A DNA stretch of 64,000 bases. Source: Dermatemys mawii (taxonomy: Eukaryota > Chordata > Testudines > Dermatemydidae). The stretch is taken from assembly GCA_007922305.1 (NCBI GenBank), contig ML677341.1, positions 65,375,680 through 65,439,679 of the forward strand, written 5' to 3'. The notes beneath the pieces were generated by a model that saw nothing but the letters and a program-made list of their open reading frames with translations, searched no databases and was not told where the DNA came from. The stretch's first letter is position 1, and each line of letters starts with the position of its first letter. This document shows, piece by piece, positions 47,861 through 60,905 of the stretch. A program made the position numbers and the translations under genes.

Positions 47861-48771
47861 CATCCTTCACAAAAAAATCAACTTTTTGAAATATATAGTG
47901 AGAAATTAATATCTGTGTGCATGCAAATTTTGCCAAACTACTGCTTTCCAAGATATATGTTAAATGTATGTGAGATTGATATCTCAGCAAGCTGGAGATC
48001 ATAAGTCCTGTTTTATGATGTATTAAAATATCGTAACAACAATTTCAGAGAGTTAGAATAATGTATTATTCAAAGTTAAATGCTGTCTTGAATGATAAGG
48101 CCAAAATGCCATCAGGCTATAATAAAAGATAGCTTTGAAATATCCATTTTCATTTATCTGTAAGGGTATTTACATAAAGCAAGAGCATAATGATGTATTT
48201 TTTCCTATGTAGGAGGAAATAAATGCACTTCATTTACAAAATAACCAGAAAATATTAAAATGTTGAGAGAGGCCATTATTAAGTCAGTTAACTTTTCAGA
48301 CAAAATAAATTGTCATACATTTCATTATAAAGGGTGGAGTAAATACATTTCTAGTTTCTTACATTGAATGTAAACAAACTTACTTTAAAAACTATACAGA
48401 ACATGCTGTACCATGCAGAAATATATCACTCCAGTAGGTTCTTGACAAATTACATCCTCTTTATCCAATTTTCCTGTAATCAACTCAGAAAAGCCAAGCA
48501 ATCCTGAGGTCTCTTCCATCCCTGATATTCTGTGATACTATGACGGCAGACAAAAGAGGAGACAACAAAAGAGGCAATGGATCAAAAATGCCTTTATCCA
48601 GGTGCCACTCAAGACAATCTCCTAACCTAGGCAAAACTTCATGCTCCCCCCACACACAATAGAAGAGAGGTTCTACATGAGACACCCTTGGGGATGCACA
48701 TCGGACTTTCTGAGGGGTGCTGAAAGCCTTTTGATGGTTTTGTGGTGATGGTAGAAGTGGAAATGCCAAGC
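47861..48771. other. intergenic, no feature recognised
   Basis: AT-rich unique sequence in the first 0.6 kb. From about 48590 it may already belong to the repeat that holds the palindrome below. Confidence 0.35.
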
Positions 48772-48850
48772 CCCAGGTCATAGTACTACTCACTCCGGTT
48801 TGGCCTGGCCACCGCTCCACCAGGCCAAATTTGAGTGAGTAGTGTTGTGA
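48772..48850. repeat. imperfect 30-bp inverted repeat
   Basis: ACTACTCACTCCGGTTTGG and GGCCTGG pair with CCAGGCCAAATTTGAGTG and AGTAGTG, around a loop of about 11 bases (CCACCGCTCCA). Probably part of a dispersed repeat that continues to about 48900. Confidence 0.7.
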
Positions 48851-48900
48851 CCTGGCACATGGGGTTGCAACAGCACCCATGTTCGGCCTGGCCACCCTGC

Positions 48901-50934
48901 CTCATTGCATAGACTCCGCAGCCCTAGGAAGTTGCTTAGTTTGCTTATAGCTAGAGCGGCTTCTGCCTTTAACTCTTAATGCTGAGCCTGCCTCTGCCTC
49001 ATACTGATGTGTTCAGAAATCGACAAAATTTATCCCTGCCTTGCCTTCTAATCTGGAATGCATGAGGAATGCTACAGTAGAAGTAAAGGTCCCTTACACT
49101 CAGTGGCCCAAATTCAGAGGCAACGTGTATAGCTATTTTTGTTGTAGCCATTCCTTCTAAAAATGGGTGGTGGTAGAAGAAGCCATAATCACAAATGGAA
49201 CCAGAACTAGTGTTCTGGCTAGGCCAAGAGAAAAACCTATCTCCACAACCTAACACTGAGAGATGTAACAGTGTAAGTCAGAGGATGAATTTGATACTGG
49301 GGCAGTTCAAGCTGCCTTGTTCCAAAATGTTTTGTGAGAGGAACAGACTCCCATATATATATTATATAAAAATGTATCAATACAAATTGATAGCAGATAT
49401 CCAAAAAACATCAGAAACTCTTATCCCAGACCTTATGACCACTGTATGTCAATGACAGAGAAGCGGTCTATCAGGATCTGTCAACAGAGCACAACAGCTG
49501 TGAATACTAATATGAGACATTATGGGACTAACAAAATAGTTTAGTTTACTGAAAATTTGCATTGGACAATGAACTAGAGCCTGGAATTAGCAGAGTGAAT
49601 AGCAATTCTAACCACAGGTGTATGAGACACCCAAAACACTATGCTAGATCAAATTAAGGGAGTTACAGTTTACACCATCTGATAATCTAGCTCTCTGCAG
49701 GCACTGGTTTCTTATTTACTAAAACTCTGTCTACTGTGACATCTTTGGCAACTGGTCTGCATTGTTATTTATAGCATGAATCCTTAATCCAAATACCAGG
49801 CAGATTTTATGAGCACAATTATGGGTCTTATACCTTCAAACCTGCTGTAATATCTCCCAGTTTTTATGAACTTCTCTCATCCCTTTATCTTTTCATAACA
49901 ATTTCTTGACATCCCACTTGGCTCCATATTCTATTAATTCAATATACAACACAGTCAGTAAAACAAACTGTGTTCTTGCCACAGCTGAAGCATTCCAAAG
50001 TATGTATGAGAATGTAGTAATTTCACTGACCAGCCCGTCAAAATCACAGTTAAATCCAAGAATACAGCATCATCCATACCTTAGTATTAGACAGCATTTC
50101 AGGTCCAAATCCTGCAGCAAAAGTAAGTACATTTTGCCGCAAGTCTAATTAAATTCTGCAGCCACAGTAACCTAGATAGCTAGAATTCGTTATACTTGAA
50201 ATTCATTGTAACTGCAGAGTTACAGAAGCTTTGTCTATACCTCAGTTTCCTTAGATTTTTTCCTGCATTTGGCCCTGAATAAAAGCAGTCTTCTTTAATA
50301 TCACTATCTGTTTAAAAAAAAAAAAAAAGAAGAGGTGGGGGCAGAACTGGCATTTCAAATGCAAGATGCTGAGTTCATTCTTCCATATTTACCTTGACAA
50401 GGAATTGCAGGCACCAGTCACTTCATTCATGTGCCCCTGCACCTATCACAAACAGAATCTCAACAGCAAAGCAAGTTTAAATGAGCATTTTAACAAGGAT
50501 TTCTTTTCCCATTTTTTTATCGCTGCCTTATTAGTGATGTAGGATTGTGATGGATTTCTACAGAATGAAAGGATGTTGTCAAGCTGATGTCAGGCCAAAC
50601 TGGACTCTGAAGAAAGAATCAGATCCTTTCCTTACACAATGATTGATGCCTCTGGCTCTAATTTAATTGTTTTGTTCATTGTTATCAACTGCGCTTGGTC
50701 TACCGCAGCATGAAACCTCCAATACTGCTCTTGACGCTACTTCTGAAGCAGATGGTCCAAATTTTTACTTTGTTTAGGCCCGTGCAGGTTATTGTGATTA
50801 AAACACCTTCAATCAACCCCTGTTCCTGCTTATTTCAGCACCCCTTTGCTGAATGTGCTGGGAGCAGTCAAACCGGGTTGCATCCCTCTGAAGTTTGCTG
50901 TCAGATTTGGGGCCTGGGTAAAATGTAGTGGCCA
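48901..50934. other. intergenic, no feature recognised
   Basis: A poly(A) run lies at about 50311-50327. Unique otherwise, with no supported gene. Confidence 0.4.
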
Positions 50935-51120
50935 AGATTTTCAAAAATGGGTTTCTAGACTAAGGCTTCTAAATCACCATTTAGATGTCCAGTGAGTGGC
51001 CTGATTTTCAGAAGTACTGAGAGTTATTGGGTGCTCAAGACCCTTGAAAATCTTATTTATACACCTAAATACGGAATTAGGAGCCAACTTCTAGAACTCC
51101 TGTTTGAAAATCACAGCCAG
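50935..51120. repeat. small dispersed repeat (TTTTCAAAAGTG family)
   Basis: GATTTTCAAAAATGGGTTTC and GTTTGAAAATCAC bound it, with inner CTGATTTTCAGAAGTACTG and CTTGAAAATC. This looks like a longer or doubled copy. Confidence 0.55.
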
Positions 51121-51529
51121 CTTCTTTCTCAGCTCATTTATACAATGCTAGCAGTAGAAAAGTGACACCTTGCTGTTTGTTTTCTTTCTGATACTCTGTC
51201 GTCTGCCATTGACAAATGATTCTGAAACTAAATGAATCAAGTTCATATGCAGCATGCTAGGATGTCATTTTTAATCAATAATGATCAAGATTCAGGATAT
51301 TTCCTGGGGATTAGTGACTGGGCAGGAGCAGTTAATCACCTCAAGCCATTAACCCCAACTGTTTATTAAGCCCAGGGTATATACTGAGCCCTAAATCATT
51401 ATGACTACTATAAACATTCCCTCCCCCAAAAAATAAACCAGAAAACTGTTTGGATTGGTATTTTTTGTTATTCATCTTCTGAGCTTGTACGTGTCTCTCT
51501 CTGTATAGGTTTATATAAGGTTGCCCTAG
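51121..51529. other. spacer, no feature recognised
   Basis: Unique AT-rich sequence. Confidence 0.3.
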
Positions 51530-52149
51530 GGTTGCCAACTTTTTAATGGCACAAAACCTTTGCCCACCTCTGCCCTATCTATTTCCCTAGGCCCATCCCT
51601 GCCCTTCCCCTTCTCTGAGGCCCCACCCTCCACTCACTCCAACCCCCATCCCTCTGTTGCTTGATCTCTCCCACCCTCACTCACTCACACATTTTCACCA
51701 GGCTTGGGCAGAGGGTTGGGGTGAGGGCTCTGGCTGGATGTGGGGCTCTGGGGTGGGGCCAGAAATGAGGGATTTGGGGTATGGGAGGAGGCTCAGGGCT
51801 GCGGCAGGGGGTTGGAAGCAACGAGCATGTCCAGCCAAGCGGCTCTGTCAGCTGCCTCTGCCCACCGGTGTCACCCCTGCAGCTCCCATTGTAGCTCCCT
51901 TTGGCCAGGAACGGCAGCCAGAGCTGGTGCTCAGGGTGGGAGCAACATGAGGAGCCTTCCTGGCTTTGCCTCTGCCTAGCAGCCAAGGGACATGTTGCTG
52001 CTTCCGGGAAGCTGCACAAAGCCAAGTAGAGGGCCTGCCGCCCTGCCAACTGGACTTTTAATGGCCCAATCAACAGTGCTGACCAGAGCTGCCAGGGTCC
52101 CTTTTCAACTGGGCATTCCAATCAAAAACCAGATATCTGGCAACCCTAA
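51530..52149. mobile_element. DNA transposon remnant, hAT-like, GC-rich interior
   Basis: Ends TAGGGTTGCCAACTTTT and AGATATCTGGCAACCCTAA, inverted repeats sharing TAGGGTTGCCA. Flanks AAGGTTGCCC and AAGTTGTACC resemble each other only weakly, so the target duplication is not secure. The interior has reiterated GGGGCTCTGGGGTGGGGCC-like blocks. No transposase is present. Confidence 0.7.
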
Positions 52150-52183
52150 GTTGTACCTCTCTGTGGTAGCTGCATATGTGCTT

Positions 52184-52236
52184 CAGGGTATTTGTCGTGG
52201 TACAGGGTATTTGTAGTGGTACAGGGTATTTGTAGA
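52184..52236 (+). repeat. 19-bp minisatellite, 2.8 copies
   Basis: CAGGGTATTTGTAGTGGTA occurs at 52184, 52203 and (partial) 52222. The first copy differs at one base. Confidence 0.9.
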
Positions 52237-54994
52237 CAATCAAAGCCTGGCACATTAGTGATTCAGGTTTCTCTGAGTTTCATTTAGCTTATAACATTAC
52301 AATTCACACTGAAAAAAGGTCTGGGGATAAATCTGCCTATTCAGCACTCTAAAGAAGAACCTCTTCCTAAAGCTCACATTTGATATATTCTAATAAGCTT
52401 TTTGTTTCAGTTTATTTTATAACCTTGTTGTTTAGCAGGTAGTGTTGTTACACATTCTAATCATCTGTTTCCATGACCTTCACGTTTTTATTGATTTGGG
52501 GTTTTTTCCCCTATGTTTAATGTCGTCTCTGAGATTAAAATCATTTTTCTCCTGCAGCAGCAAGTTAACATCAGCTTCTCTGTTAAAAAGTAGAAATCAC
52601 TTTAATTACTAAAAATTGATTTGTAGCCAGAGAAAATATTTTTTTAAGTCACTAAAACCTATTTAGGGAGCAATGCATTAGAAATAGGCTTCTAGCTGTA
52701 TGACATAGGCAAAGAGAACATATTTAAAATATATAAAGAAAAAACAGTACAAATGAGCAAATAAATGAAAGACAACATTGCTCACTGTATATTTATGAGT
52801 GCTATCAAATACAGCAAATTTGCAGAATAAAGGTAAGCAGGAATTTATTTTTCTCTCCCAGATACTATTTTAATCAGGTTTATAGTTGAACTGGCTACAG
52901 AATCATATTATGTGAAGTAATTTTCCAAATAGATACAGTAACATAACTCAGTATTTTGAAAGTGTAGCAGGTGAGATTATAAATTACAGACTAAATTTAC
53001 TGCAAGAATTTAATAAACTGGAACCCATTTTCCTTAACAATTTATAGTTCTGTTTTGATTTTACAGCTTATTTGCTTAACTTTATCACGGCATTAGTTTC
53101 TCTTTTATGCTACCCTATTCTCCGCTGTCAAAGTATCCTTTACCTTCAATCGTATTTCAATAACCCAGGCACTCTGTCTGTTTACAGCATATTTTATTTC
53201 AAATACAACTGCCTACTTTTCCCTATTCACATACATGTATACTAAGTTCTGCAAGCACTGTTCCTCACTTCCACCTACAGTGAGCCAAGCAGCACTACTG
53301 GCCTGATAAAAAACTCAGTGGAAAGACTCCAATGGACCTCAAAGGGTTTTGAATTAGCTTTTATGTTCCTTCCCCTAGAGCAGGCATTACAATTTCTGGT
53401 CCCAGACTCCCATTTCCTAATAACTGTATTAATTCTATACCGCTCTTCTTTATTCTACAAAAGAGTATCATAGAGCTATAGCAAATACTGTTTAGAAAAT
53501 ACATCTTGTTTATCCATACCCATATATAATACTGTTAAAAATTAACTCCACTGCAAAACAATCTTTACTGAAATAATGATACAAGTTGCAAACAATTGCC
53601 AGCAAAATCTCCAATAATGATTTTTCTCCTGCCATTCTCTCTCAAGTATTTTGACAGTTGCCATTATTGGGGGTTACAATAAATTAACTCCTGTGGAAAA
53701 AGAGAGATGCTTGTGCATGAATTCTACATTTGTATTATAAAATATCTGAACCACATATTGTTTTATGCTAAAAATGTTATAGAATTTCTGAAAATAAAAC
53801 CAAATAGCAGCTACACAGTCCCCACTTCCTGTTTAGAACAAAGACCTAAGGTATACAAGCTCATAGCTCGTGGCTGTTGTCTGGAGTTTCCCTTCAGTTA
53901 TCACCCAGTTTCTCCTAATTATTGCTTTGATTTTGTCCTTGGGAGTTTTCTACAATTTCTCTGTAACCGAACAATTTAAAAAGTCAAGAAGTGCTACTGC
54001 TTTGGTAACAAAAAAGATAAATATTGTGGCAGACTGATTATTCAGAACCCACAATTTCTCCAAGCATCCCATCAACAGATATGACTTTTGGTGCTTTCAT
54101 GGTCAGCCATGCAGACTTCATTTTTATTGTGGAGCCCTATTTAACAGTGTTTAAATCAAGGATATTTTAAAATTGGTCTCCCACATTTTCTATTTAGAAT
54201 AAACTTTTCTCTCTTCCAAGCAGCACCTTTACATTCTTTCAGGGTATGTATAGGAGTGCACATACATCAATACACACATATTTCACACAAACTATTTTAA
54301 GACAACCTTGAGGTCATGCTGTTAAACCTTCAAAAGTCAAGAAGGGTCATCATTAAAGTAAGCTTTCTGTCCCTTACAAATAAGCATATCATTTTAATTA
54401 CATGATCACATATCTTTCCTCAAATACACCACACATTTTTTTCTACATCCTTGCAGTGTTGTATTCTAATGTGTATGTAGAAAAGAGCTAGTTATAGAAC
54501 TTTATCTGAAAATTATACAGTAAACCATACTTAAGCAGCATATTAAGTATACAACATTAAAGAGTTGCAAGCACTTCACAATGCAGCAGTGAAGTCAGAA
54601 CAACATTAATTGAAACACAAATGACAAATCAAAGAAAAATGCTTTAATTCTAACTCTAAGATAACTCACACAATGTGTCCCCTCTCTGTGAGGCACACAC
54701 CCATCAATCACAACCAAAGTAGATTTTTTACAAAACCTGCTGAAATGATAGTGATAATTGGATCTAGAAAGCAAAGGAGAATATGGAAGAGCACAGCCAG
54801 GGATGGAGCAATGAGAAGAGACAGGGTAAAGAGGTAGGAACTAATTTTTAACAGTTTAGGTTATTTCCATCACTTTGGCTGCAGAAGTAAACAAGGTGTC
54901 ACGCTGCCTGGAGTGATTCACAACCACAAGTGCCAATCGCGGGGCAGACTGTCAAAAGCCGGCAGACACCCCTAACTGGTGATATATTCCAGAT
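52237..54994. other. intergenic, no feature recognised
   Basis: Long AT-rich unique stretch without recognisable repeats or genes. ORFs reach only 90 codons. Confidence 0.45.
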
Positions 54995-55385
54995 AAGGTG
55001 ACCTGATGTCCCGATTTTATAGGGACAATCCTGATAATCAGAGCTCCCCCTAGCTCTCTCCCCCACAGCAGTATCTGGGCTGGGTGGGAGAGGCATCTCT
55101 CCCCGCCCCGGAAGCTCTGTGGCTGGGGCTGCAGGATAGGCGCCCCTCCCCCAACCCCTGCAGGTTCAGGCCAGGTCTGGGTTCAGGGAGGGGCACCCCT
55201 GGCTGAGTTGGGGCTGAGCTAGGTTGGGGCCTGGGCAGGGACGCTCCTCTCCCATCCCCAGCAGGTCCTCTGAGCGGCGCTAAATAGGCTGCTGTGCAGC
55301 CGTGCAGCTTACAGGGAACTTAGCCCGTGACATATCCATGACTTTTAATAAAAATACCTGCAACTAAAACGTATCCTTAATTATA
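54995..55385. mobile_element. DNA transposon remnant, composite
   Basis: Starts AAGGTGACCTGATGTCCC, homologous to the terminus at 35576, then a GC-rich interior (about 55040-55310). It ends in the GACATATCCATGACTTTTAAT region known from turtle repeats. The far terminus is not defined. Confidence 0.5.
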
Positions 55386-55603
55386 AGTAAGATTAATGCA
55401 TGCAGCAATTTACAAGCATGTCATAGCATTCACACATCAGTACCAGTCCAACAACTATCTTGAACAATATTAACATACAGGTGAGTTTCCGGCTATGAAC
55501 TTCAAAGTGCTCAGCTGACTCCTACAGCATTGGCAAAAGCTAGCATCTGTTTACCAGGGTCACAAAAGAAATGTCCTTTCAACAGTTGGCTTCACAAGTA
55601 ATT
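55386..55603. other. spacer
   Basis: Nothing recognised. Confidence 0.3.
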
Positions 55604-55856
55604 TGCAGGGTTGCTGTAGTTGTGTTGGTCCCAGGATATTAGAGACACAAGGTGGGTGAGGTAATATCTTTTATTGGACCATCTTCTGTTGGTCAGAGAG
55701 ACAAACTTTTGCACTACACAGAGCTCTTCTTCAGATGTTCTGAAGTATACTTCTGATGCGAAGAAGAGCTAGCTCTGTGTACTTGAAAACTTGTCTCTCT
55801 CACAAACAGAAGAATGTCCAATAAAAGACATGACTTTCCCACCTTGTCTCTTTAAA
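55604..55856. mobile_element. fold-back element, long copy (copy 3 of 4)
   Basis: The left arm GGGTTGCTGTAGTTGTGTTG ... GACACAAGGTGGGTGAGG ... ACACAGAGCTCTTCTTC pairs with the right arm GAAGAAGAGCTAGCTCTGTGT ... CAATAAAAGACATGAC ... CCCACCTTGTCTC. The arms are about 100 bases with mismatches. Confidence 0.8.
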
Positions 55857-56406
55857 AGTAATTGACATTTTTGGCCACTGCAGTTAATGACAAACTTGCT
55901 ACCCTTCATAAGTCCCAGCAGAAAGAATTTTAAATGCTTGGAGCATAATACTCAAAAGTCCTTACCCTGAGCAGGAGACAGCCAAAATACATTATCCTGG
56001 CATCACAAAATATGAACAGAAGCAATAGAGAATAAAGCATCAGGTATTGAAAGTCTGTGAAGCACCTTGCAGACTGGAAGCAAAATCTTGAAAACAATCC
56101 TAAATTTTGCTAATAGCACATGTAAATACTTTGTAACTGGACTGATATTCTGTTGGATTCTGTAGGGCTTGGATTTTGTAAGACTTTTTGCTAATTTGTT
56201 TTCTTTGGGTTGATGTAATCTCAAAGACAGGGCAATACCAAGAAGCTACTACATTGCAATACACCATCCTTTACATAGTTTACAAATGCTTGGATAAGTA
56301 GCTCAATGTCACCTTGGAAAACTGTAGATCTACATTTTATATCTCTATGGCTGTGATTTAGTGTTCATGTAAGTGTGAAACTAATGGTATTAGCTAAAAC
56401 CAGGCT
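55857..56406. other. spacer, no feature recognised
   Basis: Unique AT-rich sequence. Confidence 0.3.
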
Positions 56407-57640
56407 GTGACCGGCATCCCAGGGGAGCCAGCCGAGGTCACTCAATTAGGGTGAACTGCAAAGAATGGGGCAGACAATCCCCAAAGCTGGTGGATATTCC
56501 AATACTTAGATTTACCAAGCCAGCACAAAACAGCTTGTAGAATGCCTCACTGGATACCCAGAAGCCAACAACACAGTTCCCTTGAAGTAACTCAGCCTTA
56601 GGCCTCCACCCAGACACCCAAGTCAAATATGATAAGGATTACTGAAAATCTTATTAATCATGTAAAAAAGTTCTATAGATCCCAAAGGACTGGACACATT
56701 ACCTTCCAGATTAATGAATATTCCAGAACTTACCCAAGTACATGCTTACACCTATTCTTATTAACTAATCTAAAATTTATTTCGAAAGAAAAGAAAGAGA
56801 GGGAGTATTGGTTAAAATATCAGTATACATACAGAAATGAGTACAATTCTTGAGCTTCAGATTCATAGCATAGATGGTGAGTTTTGTAGTTGCAAAGAGT
56901 TCTTTCATAATTAGGCTCTGGGTTGTAGTCCAATGTTCATATTCAGGGTGTTACGATTTAGCCTCAAACAGATCTGAGATCACAGGATCAGGACCCAAGG
57001 GTCTTTTATATAGTTCTTAAGCAGCCACTTGACCATAAAATCCTGGGTGAACAATAGGGTTTTGATGTAACCTTCTATTTCCCAAACCTCACAGGTAACT
57101 AACTACATGGATTAACATATGATAATTTATCCATTAAGCAGTTTATCACAAACTTTAAAGAGACATATAGATAATGTCATTATTGCACCCAAGATTCATC
57201 TAAATGTTAATATTCCCTTTTGATCTCTGAATCAATAGCTATAGTGACATACAGGAACTGTCTGTTTACCAGGCTAACATCTAAGATATAAGTAAACACA
57301 CACAATTAGTATCACTTCTAATTCTCTAACAATACAGATTTGCACTTCAAAGTTCTAGCCTATCCAGCATGGAATATCCTAATTACTATTTGCATGCTTT
57401 CTAACATGTCGCTAAAGGTTGGCTTTGGGTTAATTAGCCTTCAGGATGATTAAACCTTTCTTGCCATGTGTCATATTTCGTACAAGATGTGTTGCAGTTA
57501 TGTAACAATAGTAGCAATAAATGATTTGCATGATTATATTTTAATCAGATAATATCACACAGGCAAGGTATAAGCAAGGAAACTGTAAGCTTTCCCTACT
57601 TCGTCTTGCACTATTTGATCCTTGTCATTGCAATCTAGGG
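56407..57640 (-). mobile_element. long LTR-like retroelement segment
   Basis: Starts TGTGACCGGCATCCC and continues as about 1.2 kb that I associate from memory with a long LTR in turtle genomes (blocks AAAGGACTGGACACATTACC, TGCATGCTTTCTAACATGTC, TTTTAATCAGATAATATC). No protein-coding retroviral sequence is seen. The right end is uncertain (perhaps GTCATTGCA at about 57632) and no target duplication was found. Confidence 0.4.
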
Positions 57641-58655
57641 CAGAGACTGCAGATATGTCATTGTGCTTAACTGTGAATAAGATTTTCCAATCCTGAACAG
57701 TTAGGCTAAGATGAAACCAAACTCACTGCCACTTGCGACCTGGGCTTGGACCGCCACTGGAAGGAAGTTACTACACAGACTCTGCCTTTGCCAGTGGAAC
57801 TTCCCTTCCCCCAGAGCAGGGTTTGCACAGAATTGGTTGAAAAAATGATGAACTGCTTTTACAATTTTTTTGAAAATTTTCATGAATATTTTATCAGAAC
57901 TTCAAAAATAAAAAATAAAAATGCAACCAGCTCTTGTTCCAAGTGCAGAGAACAATCGATTTGTGATACACCTGAATCCACAATCACACCTCAGATTTTT
58001 TGAGTATACAGGACAAACTTTTGACAGCAGTCACTCAGCAAAGTTTAGCAGATGGAATTACTCCAGGATGATACCCAAAGCCCACTGAAGCATTATGATT
58101 AATCCTGTCCTGAGATATGCATGACTTTGTCTTCTGCGTCCCATCCCAGAAATCTGATTACACAAAGACTGGATTATCCCAGTAAAAATATATCTACATA
58201 TCACCAGCCTAATGGTACAATTCCAGTTTATGAGAATCAATGAGAAAGGCAAATGGCAACCTATGTGCAGAATAACATGGCTCAATATGAGCCTAGTTCT
58301 TCTGCTAGTATAGTTGGACTTCAATGGAGCCCTGTTGATTTACACCAGCTAAAGATCTGGCCTATGAATTACCCATGTACAGCACCGTTCACAAGTGATG
58401 GCTGAAAGGATCAGCGAGATCCCTGTGCTGGTCTCTGCCATAGTGACGAAAGTTATGATGAATGAAGTAGAACTTACACCAAATAAGAATAATTCCAAAC
58501 GGGACAGGATAGGTTCCTACCAGCACACTTACTTGATCCCATACTTCAGGAAAGACCAAGTGGTAGCATAGTACAGATTCATATTACACTGAAACAAGGA
58601 CATAGGATTTAAGGTGGAGGGGAGGTGTCAAAGGAGTCTAAGTGAGTTAGGCATC
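57641..58655. other. intergenic with ancient repeat scrap
   Basis: About 58305-58368 (TTGGACTTCAATGGAGCC ... TTACACCAGCTAAAG) matches the old repeat at 42712. Otherwise unique. Confidence 0.4.
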
Positions 58656-58850
58656 CAGCTCCAGTGTTATCCTCTGAAAATCCCAGCCTAAACTTTCCAA
58701 AAGTTACATGCAATTTTAGATGCCTCCATTTTGGGTGCTTAACTTGAGATGGCTTTAAAAGACCCTGATTTTCAGAGCATGAATACTCAGCACTTTCTGA
58801 AAAGCACGTCCCTAATATCATGTCACTTTTGAAAATTTAGGCCATAGGGG
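58656..58850. repeat. small dispersed repeat (TTTTCAAAAGTG family)
   Basis: CTCTGAAAATCCCAG, CTTTCCAAAAGTTACATG, CTGATTTTCAGAGCATG and CACTTTTGAAAATTTAGGCC occur in order. One of the longest copies in the window. Confidence 0.55.
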
Positions 58851-60140
58851 TTTTGTGGGCAAGAGGTCATAAAATATAAAATACCTCCGCAGCAATAAAG
58901 AAAATTAAGAGAATGATCACTTGTGTCCATTTTATTCTCAGTTGTCATCTCTTAACAAATCCTGAATCAATTCTTGGTCCATATGGCACTCAAGTGTGGG
59001 GCCAAACCAGCAACACTGTGAAAATGAAAATAGACGATTCCATTTGCCCCATTCTTGTTTGTATAACAATATTTATCACAAGAATGAGACATCCTGATTT
59101 TAATGCCAACTCAGACCTGCTTAATCTGTACTTAGTTTGTCCATATGGCTGGCTAGCTGAGAGATTTAAGTGGTAACTAATCTGAACAACAGATGTACCA
59201 CTGATTTACTCATCTTAATTTTGTCTGAATTCAAGTAAAAAGTGACCTTGCCAACTGATTCAGATGAACCAGATTTGACTACCATTATCTGGAAACTTGT
59301 TGTAAACTGTGCTGCTCTAACCTTTTTGGTGTTTTGTAATCTAAATCACTGGCCTTTCTTATTGTTCTCTACAGACAGGCTCAGAAACTGTGGGGAAGAG
59401 GAGAAACAGATGGACAATCAAAACACAGACTGTTGAAAAGGTCAGGTTATATATATTTTCTCATACAAGGAGATGCAAAGGGCAAAAATAAATTACATGT
59501 GTGGTATAGTTTTGTGATTTCATTCTTTGTTCATGGCAATGAAAGAGTTTTGACTTAAATCTAAACGTTTTAAAAAAGACAGATTGATTACAGAACTATA
59601 TTCTCAAAGGTAAGAATCTAGTGGTGACCAATCTCATAGTGCTGTGAAATATCTAGACAGAAACTCCTCCGCATACACTCTTGAACAGACCAATAGGAAA
59701 CAGTTACAACGAGAATCAAGCCCACACGTATTTGGCCTTGATTTGGTCAGTGTTAGTGAACACGGACTCTCAACCCCGGCAGTGAAAACCATGAGGGTGA
59801 AAGGCATAGCCCTGCCTAGATATCAACTTGTGGCTCAAGGAAGATTAGATATTTTCAGCCGTTTGCCATGCCCTTCTGCAAAGCCAGAAAACAAGACTGC
59901 TGTTCTGGATCTTTCTTCCACTTTTGTTTGTAAATTTTCTCTTGCTCTGCAGAAAATGCTTCCCCCACCCCAACCATTCCCCTTCCCCAAGTCCTCTTCT
60001 ATGTCTAGCCCCAGACTCCCTTATCTACAGCCTCACTTGGAGAGCTCTGTGAAAGAGAGGATTTTGAGGGAGATGTTTGTTCTCCACTGAGTAGTGTTAC
60101 CTCCTGCTCCTTTGAGCTGTGGAGAATATGTAACAGTACA
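58851..60140. other. intergenic, one long motif-free ORF
   Basis: A plus-strand 148-codon ORF (59644-60090) with a Pro-rich C-terminal part has no recognised domain, splice context or promoter. Probably chance. Confidence 0.3.
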
Positions 60141-60345
60141 TATACAGTATTGCACTTTACAAGCACTATATAAATCACTTCATGCCAGAGGTAGTTAAGT
60201 AAATATCCTCTTTTTTCAGGTGGGAAAACAGCAGGGAGTGGTTAAAAGAAGGTAAACAGGCTACAGAGCAAGGCACTGTTGCAGACACAATTAGAACATA
60301 CATCTCCACTCTCACAGTCCTCTGCCTAACCCACCAAACCACAGA
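60141..60345 (-). mobile_element. MIR-like SINE
   Basis: GCACTTTACAAGCACTATA, CAGGTGGGAAAACAG and a CACTCTCACAGTCCTCTGCC stretch follow the reverse-strand layout of the same SINE as 20356-20680. Old and diverged. Confidence 0.45.
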
Positions 60346-60719
60346 GATTCCCAGGCAGCCTACCAAAAGTGTAGCTCCGTTTTCCTGTACCAGTCACATG
60401 CCATATACACCATATAGGACCCATAGTTCGAGATCACACAGAGAGAGAGGAGCTAGCCACCTATCACACCCTTCAAGTTATGCAAGAGATTGCACATAGG
60501 TGATTTTTGAAAACTGCAGAGGCACAATGTGTCGTCTTGATCAATGCTGCTGCAGCACCGATTGCCCCACCTTTTCCCTGGCTATCCTTCATCCCCTACA
60601 GCTGACCCAGTTGTTGACCTCAAACATCTTATGGCCAAGTTCATCCCTAGTATAAGTAAGTTGAACACAACAGTGGATCTGCTTAAATAAGGGCTGAATC
60701 TGAGTCAACAGACCTCTAT
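60346..60719. other. spacer, no feature recognised
   Basis: Nothing supported. Confidence 0.3.
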
Positions 60720-60905
60720 TTACCCATCTGCAAAATGACGGTATGTGATATTTACTCATCTCACAGAGATATTATGGCACCTAATTAAATGTTTGCAAAG
60801 TGATGTTTACGTATAAAGATGAATCTATGGCAGAGGTAGGATTAGAACTCAGAAGACTTTTGTTCCAGCATTGTGCTCCTTTCCTCTATACTGAGTAACT
60901 TCTGC
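60720..60905 (+). mobile_element. MIR-like SINE tail
   Basis: ACCCATCTGCAAAATGACGG, then TGTTTGCAAAGTGATG, is the typical SINE 3' core. The following TAGGATTAGAACTCAGAAGAC resembles a second, reverse SINE head. Confidence 0.45.

Noticed and set aside
16753..57640. Intact endogenous retrovirus
   Set aside because: Only LTR-like segments were found. No gag, protease, polymerase or envelope frames lie next to them.
59644..60090. A 148-codon plus-strand ORF
   Set aside because: No recognised domain, and its length is possible by chance in 64 kb of six-frame sequence. Kept only as a note.
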